This document shows, one piece after another, positions 14,101 through 20,000 of a stretch of DNA of 22,484 nucleotides. Source of the stretch: Chryseobacterium sp. UBA6632 (GTDB taxonomy: Bacteria; Bacteroidota; Bacteroidia; Flavobacteriales; Weeksellaceae); NCBI GenBank assembly GCA_002455915.1, contig DKLU01000228.1, forward strand, positions 378 through 22,861. The letters are read 5' to 3'. The notes beneath the pieces are model-generated. The model was not told the DNA's origin and ran no database searches. It saw only the letters and a list, made by a program, of their open reading frames with translations. The translations under genes and the position numbers were made by a program. Every line of letters starts with the position of its first letter. Within the stretch, counting starts at the first letter, position 1.

Positions 14101-17065
14101 GGCTCACTACAATGATGTTCAGAATAAATATGCTGATATTTATGTGAAAAAAGATGAAGATCTGTTAAAAATAGAATTAACGACTTTTCGGGATAAATTA
14201 GAGCCGAACTCCAAAGAAAAATGGAGTGTGAAAATCACAGGGAGAAACAAAGAAAAAGTTGTTGCGGAGGTTTTGGCGAATATGTATGATCAATCTTTAG
14301 ACAAATTTGCGGTAAACAATTACAGATGGTCAACGATTTACTATCCACCAAATATTATAAAAGATTTTAATATTGAAAATTTTATTGAAAAAGAATACTG
14401 GTCGAAAAAAGTAAACTATCTTGAAAGAAAAAATGTTAGTGAACCAAAATTTAATTGGTTTGATGATGATGTTTTATATAATCTTTTAATAAAATACGGC
14501 TTAACCACGGATGTTGATGGTGATGGAATTGATGATCGAAATGATGCGTGCCCCACTGTTCCCGGATTGCCTGAATATAATGGATGTCCTAAACCTAAAA
14601 ATGTTACCGCCCTAGAACTTGAAAGTAGTTTTAAAGGTTCTAGAAATCGTTTTTCAAAATATGAAGACACTGATTATGACGGAGTTTTAGATAAGGATGA
14701 TATTAAAAAACCAAGCGATAAGAAAGAAATTCTTGATGAGGTAAAAGCCCGCCAGAATCTAAATGAAACTGCATTTTTTTATCCGGATTTAAAAACAGAC
14801 ATCAACGGAAATATAAGCTTTGAATTTACAACTCCAGAAGCATTAACTAAATGGAAGCTGATGTTTTTGGCACATACAAAAGATACCCGAGCAGCTACAT
14901 TGGAAAAAGAAATTATTACTCAAAAGAAATTGTCTGTAACTCCAAATTATCCAAGGTTTTTAAGAGAAGGAGACGAACTTGATTTTCAAGCAAAAATTTC
15001 AAACCTTACCAAGAAGGCATTGAAAGGTTCGGCATCTTTTCAGATTTTAAATGCGGAGACTAATGAAGATATTACCTCCCAGTTTGCGATCGCATCTTCC
15101 ATTAAAGATTTTGAAGTAAAAGAAACCGGAAATTCTGTTGTAAGCTGGAAAATAAAAACCCCTTACCATAAATTCAGCTCCATTATTATAAAAGTAATTG
15201 CCAAATCGGGAAAATATTCTGATGGTGAACAAATTTCGGTTGCGGTTTTATCTAATACCATGATTTTAACAGATACCGTTCCGATTTTTGTAAAAGAAGG
15301 CGAAACGAAAACATTTAAAATAGATAATTTAACAAAAGATGTTTCATCAACAGCGATTAATTTCAGTAATACATTGGAGCTGAAAACCAATCCGGTTTGG
15401 GAAATTCTTTTTGCCCTTCCTGATTTAAGCGACACCCTTAATATCAGTTCAGATTCGCGTTTCAATACTTGGTTTGCCGACATTGTAGGAACAGAAATTT
15501 TTAAAGCAAATCCTAGAATGAAAGCGGTTTTTGATGAATATAAATCTGCAGATCTTCTGAAAAGTAATTTAGAGAAAAATCAGGAATTAAAACAGGTTCT
15601 TTTGGAAGAAACACCGTGGGTTCTGCATTCGCAATCTGAGGCGGAAACAATGGATAAAGTGGCCAGACTTTTTGATGTGAATGCGATGAAAAATTCCATC
15701 AATTTAGATTGGAATATTTTTTCGCACTATCAAAATAGTGATGGTGGTTTCCCGTGGCTTCCGGGTTATAAAAGCAGTTATTCTGTTTCATTATATATTC
15801 TTAAAAATTTAGGAAAAATGAATGAGTGGCTGAAAGGCGGAATTTCAGAATATCAAATGATAGGACAAAAAGAAATGGTCTCTAAATTGATAAACTATAT
15901 TGATACTGAGCTGGAAATGCACTGGAAAGAAAAAGAAGATAACCCGTGGAGTAATTTCGCGTTAGATTATTTAGATACAAGACGTTATTGGGAAAAAGAA
16001 TACCCGCTGGGCGAGAAAGGAGCAAGATTGAAAAAAATGATTATTGAGCGTGCGGATCAGTTTAAATTAACAGATCTTACGTTCTATGGAGTTCATCGTG
16101 CAGCGCTTATTTTTGATAATTATGGCTTAAAAGTTCCGTCGGATAAACTAATTAATTATTTAAAAGAAACATCAGTTTCCTCCGAAACACAAGGAGCGTA
16201 TTGGAAGAAAAACCTGAACGATTGGGGATGGTATGAGTCTAAAGCAGTTAATCATGCGGGCGCTATTGAAGCATTAAACAAATTAAGTCCAAAAGATGTT
16301 AATTTTATTGAAGAGGCTAAAGTTTGGCTGGCCACCCAGAAAGAAACTAATTCTTGGGGAAATTCTAGAACAACTGCGGAAATAATTTATATCCTGATGA
16401 ATTCTGGAAAATCCTGGACGACTCCGGAAGCCGATAAAGCCAAAGTAATTTGGGGCGGAAAAGAAATTGCTCCTAATCCGAAAACAACGGGATATCTTAA
16501 GCAGGTTGTAAAATCTGAGAAGATAAATCAGGATCTGGGAGAAGTTACTGTTACAAAACCTGGCCCGGGAATTGTTCAGGGAGGATTGTTCTGGCAATAT
16601 TATGATGATTTAAGTAAAGTAAAATCTACCGAAACGTATATTGCCATGACCAGAGAGTTTTATAAAAAAATGCCCACTGAAAATGGAGAAGAATTAATGA
16701 AAATTACAGAAAATAGTCCGTTACATGTAGGAGACAGAGTGACCGTAAGAATGATTCTTGATACGGATAGACCGATGCAGTATGTTCATTTAAAAGATAT
16801 GAGAGCTGCCGGATTAGAGCCTGTAGATGTGCTTTCGGGTTATCAATGGAAAAATAATCTGGGGTATTATCAGGCTACAAAAGATGCATCTACCAATTTC
16901 TATATTTACTATATGCCGAAAGGGAAATATGTATTTGAATATGATTTGATATGCAACGCGTCGGGAAATTTCTCAAGCGGATTTGCCACGTTGCAGAATT
17001 ACTACGCTCCGCAGATGAATGCCAGAACCAAAGGCGATAAAATTGAAATTAAAAATAAACAATAA
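11168..17065 (+). CDS. Alpha-2-macroglobulin family protein, copy 1, with TSP3-like insert
   Basis: This 1965-residue secreted protein has a signal peptide ending near LYS-QNYY (residues 19-22). A helical N-terminal region of about 300 residues follows, then macroglobulin domains including the MG2 hallmark DRQIYRPGQTVHFKV near 534-548. The bait-region position lies between Trp1097 and Arg1195. The conserved A2M block starting RQNLNETAFFYP at 1195, an alpha-helical thioester-type domain and a receptor-binding-like C-terminus come after it. A2M proteins trap or inhibit proteases in the periplasm. The thioester CxEQ is absent: the mature protein has only Cys1128, Cys1140 and one Cys near the C-terminus. 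Cys1128 and Cys1140 lie in a calcium-binding type-3 repeat in the bait position. Only 18 bp separate this start from the divergent gene. It overlaps copy 2 by one base. Confidence 0.92.
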   Translation: MKNICKCVLLFFIFSCSFLYSQNYYEDQWKKIAEGYNSGNVKSSLPIVIEIQNQAIREKNATQLIRSLKTEFTIYKETKDDPKNNYASDFFAKIQEAEKRMSKNDLLLFKVLEIEFFEDYFDTKKWEIQKRTNLNEGDLSKIESWTKLDFKNFYTQRFAELSKIDVKLKKIDLEKYKEAFKTESDFEFFPTLYDWKVKKNIDFLKNNYIFTEDELKANKTIISTLYQNLIDSNDKNPKIYFQHQKLISESSGEDKEDFITQQISLINSPVKADYKILITKDVVDFFNRKSKFLESVQLIDKMKLEYPNSKFLSNIVSQENTIKAPFVELTYDVHNLPEKPIHIVAKHKNADRFTVKIYKVNDFKNNLEYLEKLNYKDFFDKIDKTTVRTDIFSLPNKKDYKTYTTSLAMNLLQKGLYIAEYINGEDISRFLMIVTSSRVIYDQNKNYILLSRENGEIKPNTKLQQYDFRDYSNVSETEILIKTDNFARFAPKVDHYSRTEILYEPDSNDFNLLNNEYEWNHDYRDERPLSQIFLDRQIYRPGQTVHFKVISTYPDFEKKRDALIVDNEQEITLYDANRQVISTQKLKTNSFGSYSGSFVLPKDKMNGQFSLSTSGRHDIRDLYGTKYFSVEEYKRPKFEIVFDTIKSDYKYGETIELKGKALTFSGIPLNNAVVNYEIKRENIRKRYFWWYEDIYNNYNPILGKAKTNEKGEFIIKIDLKKDENKEGIQIDGYTIKASITDINGETQSATTDVNVASVSHYLEAEQIKETSAENEVKLNVSTFNYNGIALDKSYKVKLIQLKQPERVLRNNFKKNIQDLPKLSKEEFLSKFPHDRYDKFEDQKYWETLKTIIDGTERGKELNLGKLEAGTYRLLIYNIEGKDSIKAEQDFSVWSNKSLGKNQYPFLKVVAPKKEVQRGSSVTLYAYSAIPDATVNIYLQDGTGKPKFERKKFVNGVTSFTFTVSQNKEVVKYNVQFVVAHYNDVQNKYADIYVKKDEDLLKIELTTFRDKLEPNSKEKWSVKITGRNKEKVVAEVLANMYDQSLDKFAVNNYRWSTIYYPPNIIKDFNIENFIEKEYWSKKVNYLERKNVSEPKFNWFDDDVLYNLLIKYGLTTDVDGDGIDDRNDACPTVPGLPEYNGCPKPKNVTALELESSFKGSRNRFSKYEDTDYDGVLDKDDIKKPSDKKEILDEVKARQNLNETAFFYPDLKTDINGNISFEFTTPEALTKWKLMFLAHTKDTRAATLEKEIITQKKLSVTPNYPRFLREGDELDFQAKISNLTKKALKGSASFQILNAETNEDITSQFAIASSIKDFEVKETGNSVVSWKIKTPYHKFSSIIIKVIAKSGKYSDGEQISVAVLSNTMILTDTVPIFVKEGETKTFKIDNLTKDVSSTAINFSNTLELKTNPVWEILFALPDLSDTLNISSDSRFNTWFADIVGTEIFKANPRMKAVFDEYKSADLLKSNLEKNQELKQVLLEETPWVLHSQSEAETMDKVARLFDVNAMKNSINLDWNIFSHYQNSDGGFPWLPGYKSSYSVSLYILKNLGKMNEWLKGGISEYQMIGQKEMVSKLINYIDTELEMHWKEKEDNPWSNFALDYLDTRRYWEKEYPLGEKGARLKKMIIERADQFKLTDLTFYGVHRAALIFDNYGLKVPSDKLINYLKETSVSSETQGAYWKKNLNDWGWYESKAVNHAGAIEALNKLSPKDVNFIEEAKVWLATQKETNSWGNSRTTAEIIYILMNSGKSWTTPEADKAKVIWGGKEIAPNPKTTGYLKQVVKSEKINQDLGEVTVTKPGPGIVQGGLFWQYYDDLSKVKSTETYIAMTREFYKKMPTENGEELMKITENSPLHVGDRVTVRMILDTDRPMQYVHLKDMRAAGLEPVDVLSGYQWKNNLGYYQATKDASTNFYIYYMPKGKYVFEYDLICNASGNFSSGFATLQNYYAPQMNARTKGDKIEIKNKQ
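14456..14752 (+). other. Divergent bait-region segment of A2M copy 1 (TSP3-like)
   Basis: Between Trp1097 and Arg1195 the two tandem A2M paralogues stop resembling each other. Copy 1 has DVDGDGIDDRNDACP at 1115-1129, then a second Cys at 1140 before Pro, the pattern of a thrombospondin type-3 calcium repeat. A half-repeat DTDYDGVLDKDD follows at 1167-1178. The closely spaced Asp residues and the two Cys suggest a calcium-stabilised, disulphide-closed loop. Confidence 0.8.
16566..16605 (+). repeat. 40-bp block identical to A2M copy 2
   Basis: These 40 bases, encoding GIVQGGLFWQYY, are identical to 22445-22484 in the second A2M gene. Surrounding codons differ at many third positions. The match is cut by the window end and may be longer. 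Confidence 0.9.
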
Positions 17066-20000
17066 TGAAATATATAAAATTCTTAACCCTCATTTTGTGT
17101 TTGAGTATTTTCGGTCGAATACAGGCACAAAAATACTACGACGATCAATGGAAAAAAGTAGAAGAAAACAGTAAAAAAGGAACGTATAAATCTAATCTTC
17201 CCATTATTTTAGATATTCAAAAACAGGCTATGAAAGAAAACAATACCTTACAGCTCATCCGTTCTCTGAAATCTGAATTCAGTATTTTGAATACAACTTC
17301 GGATGATGAACAGAATAATGCGGCTTCGAGTTTTTTTACTAAAATTCAGAATGCCGAAAAGCAGCTGAAAGGCGATGATAAAATTGTTTTTAAAGTATTG
17401 GCAAATGGCTTTTTTATGGATTACTATCAGCAAAATTCATGGAAGGTAAATGGCAGAACCAATCTGAATTCGCAGGATGTAGCGCAGATCGAAACATGGA
17501 GCAAGCTTGATTTTAAAAATTATTTGACGAAGAATTTTCAGGAGTTGGATCAGCAGACGTCTGAAATGAAAAAAGTAGCGTTATCAAAATATAAAGATCT
17601 TTTTTCTAACACAAAAGACATTACTTATTTTCCGACTCTGGCAGATTGGTATGAGTTGAAAAAAGTAAATTTCTTTTCGGATAATCAGCTTTTTACTAAA
17701 AATGAACTCGCTGAAAACCGAAAAACAATTGATGCTATTTTTGATGGATTGATTGCTCGGAATACAGGAAATTCAAAACTGTATTTTATGCATCAGAAGC
17801 TGGAGGAAAACTGCAATTTCAACCAATGCAAAGATAAACTGGAGCAGTTGAAAAATCTTGTCAAATCGAATACAGAAGGAGATTATAAGGTTTTGGTGAT
17901 GGAACAGATCATGTCTCAGCTGATTTCTAAAAAAGAACAGAAGGCAGCCTTAGAAATCGCCAGTCAGGCAAAAGCTCAGTACCCGAAATCTCCTTTTATT
18001 GAGAATATCAAAAATATTGAAGAACAAATAAAAGTTCCGACACTTAATTTCAGATATGAGCAGCAGACGCAGCCTAATCTTCCGATTCATTTTGTGGTCG
18101 ATCACAAAAATGTTTCAGAATTTTCTTTGAATATTTATGAAGTGAAAGACGATTTTACCTTATTTATGCAATATGCGGGAAATTCTTACTCAGACCTGTT
18201 CAACACGATTAAAAAAAATCTGGTAAGAAAAGAAGTTTTTCAGTTAACGGATGCCAAGGATTATCAGAATAATTCCACTTCTTTGGAAATAAAACCGCTT
18301 CCTTCAGGAGTATATATTGCCGAATATAACGTTACAGGCAACGAAAATGATAAAAGACAGAATTTCTATTTTTTAGTTTCAAACCATAAAATTATTTACC
18401 AAAGTAAAAGCGGCGGCGAATTAAATTCTACTCAGCTTAAATTGGTCAACAGTGAAAATGGCAAACCTATAATTAACGAAAATCTTACATTTTACGAATA
18501 CACCAATGGTAAAAGTCTGACTAAAACCCAGGGTAAAACAGATGCAAACGGTATTTTTACTTTGCCTTCTAAAAACTATTATGTAAAATATCTGGTTCAG
18601 CAGCCGAAGACCAACGATTATCAATTCATTAATGTTTACAGGGAATATTATGCGGATCGAAATCCCAATAAAGAAACCCGCACTCAGGCACAGATTTTTA
18701 CAGACAGAGCCATTTACAGACCCGGACAAACGGTTTATTTTAAAGTAATCAATACAAAAATTAACAAAGAAACTGAATCGGTTGCTTCAGGTTTAAAGCA
18801 GAAAATTACGCTGAAAGATGCCAATTATCAGGAAGTAACTTCGCAGGATTTTACCACGAATGATTTTGGTTCTTATCACGGAAGTTTTGTGTTGCCAAAA
18901 GGTAAGCTTAACGGAAGATTTACACTGGAAACCGATGGCGGAACAGGCGGATACAAAGATATACGTGTTGAAGAATACAAAAGACCAAAGTTCGAGGTGA
19001 CATTTGAGCCTGTAAAAGGAGATTATAAATACGGGCAAACCATCGAGCTGAAAGGAAAAGCAATGATGTTTTCCGGTGTGGCCCTGAGTAATACAACGGT
19101 AGACTATGAAATTAAAAAACATAATATCCGTTGGCGATATTTCAGTTGGTATCCGCAAAATAATGATAATGAAAACTCGATTTTAGGGGAGGTTAAAACC
19201 AATCAGAAAGGTGAATTTACCATTCAATTAGATCTTAAAAAAGATGAAAATGTGGAAGGCATCCAGATAGATAATTATGAAATTAATGCTTCTGTAACAG
19301 ATATTAACGGTGAAACGCAATCTGCCGACACCAACCTGAAGGTAGCTTCGGTTTCTCATTACATTAAAACTGATGAAATCGAAAATACATTTTCTGATAA
19401 CAATTTAAAACTGAAAGTTGAAACCAAAAATTATAATGAGCAAGATGTTAAAAAGCCTTATCAGGTAAAATTGACTAAACTTCAGGAGCCGGACAGAATT
19501 TTCAGACAGAACTTTAAAACCGTCATTCAGGATCAGCCAAAATACTCGAAGGCAGAGTTTTATAGCAAATTTCCGCATGATTTTTATGATAAAAATGATG
19601 AACTGAAAAACTGGAAAACTGAAAAAGTTATTATTACCAAAACGCAGCAGCCTTCCTCAGATCTTGATCTTGGAAAACTAGAAGCGGGAACATATCAGCT
19701 GGAATTATATAATATTGAAGGAAAAGACACGATAAGAACTTCACAAAATTTCAGTGTTTGGGATAAAAAATCACTACAGCCGAATCAGAAAACATTCTTA
19801 ACCGTCTTGGATCCTAAAAACGAATTTTCAAGAGGAGAAAAAGCAAAAGTGTATGTTTATTCTGTGATCCCTGATGCTTTGGTTACTGTTTTCATCCAAA
19901 ATGGTTCAGGAAAAACAACTTCAGAAGTTCATCAATTCAAAAACGGAATGCTGGAATATTCAGTGGAAATTCCAAAAGATCCATCTGTTTCAACACTGAA

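Noticed and set aside
17815..17860. CKDKLEQ in A2M copy 2 as a thioester motif
   Set aside because: The spacing is wrong (thioester is CxEQ), it lies in the N-terminal helical region, and copy 1 has no equivalent.
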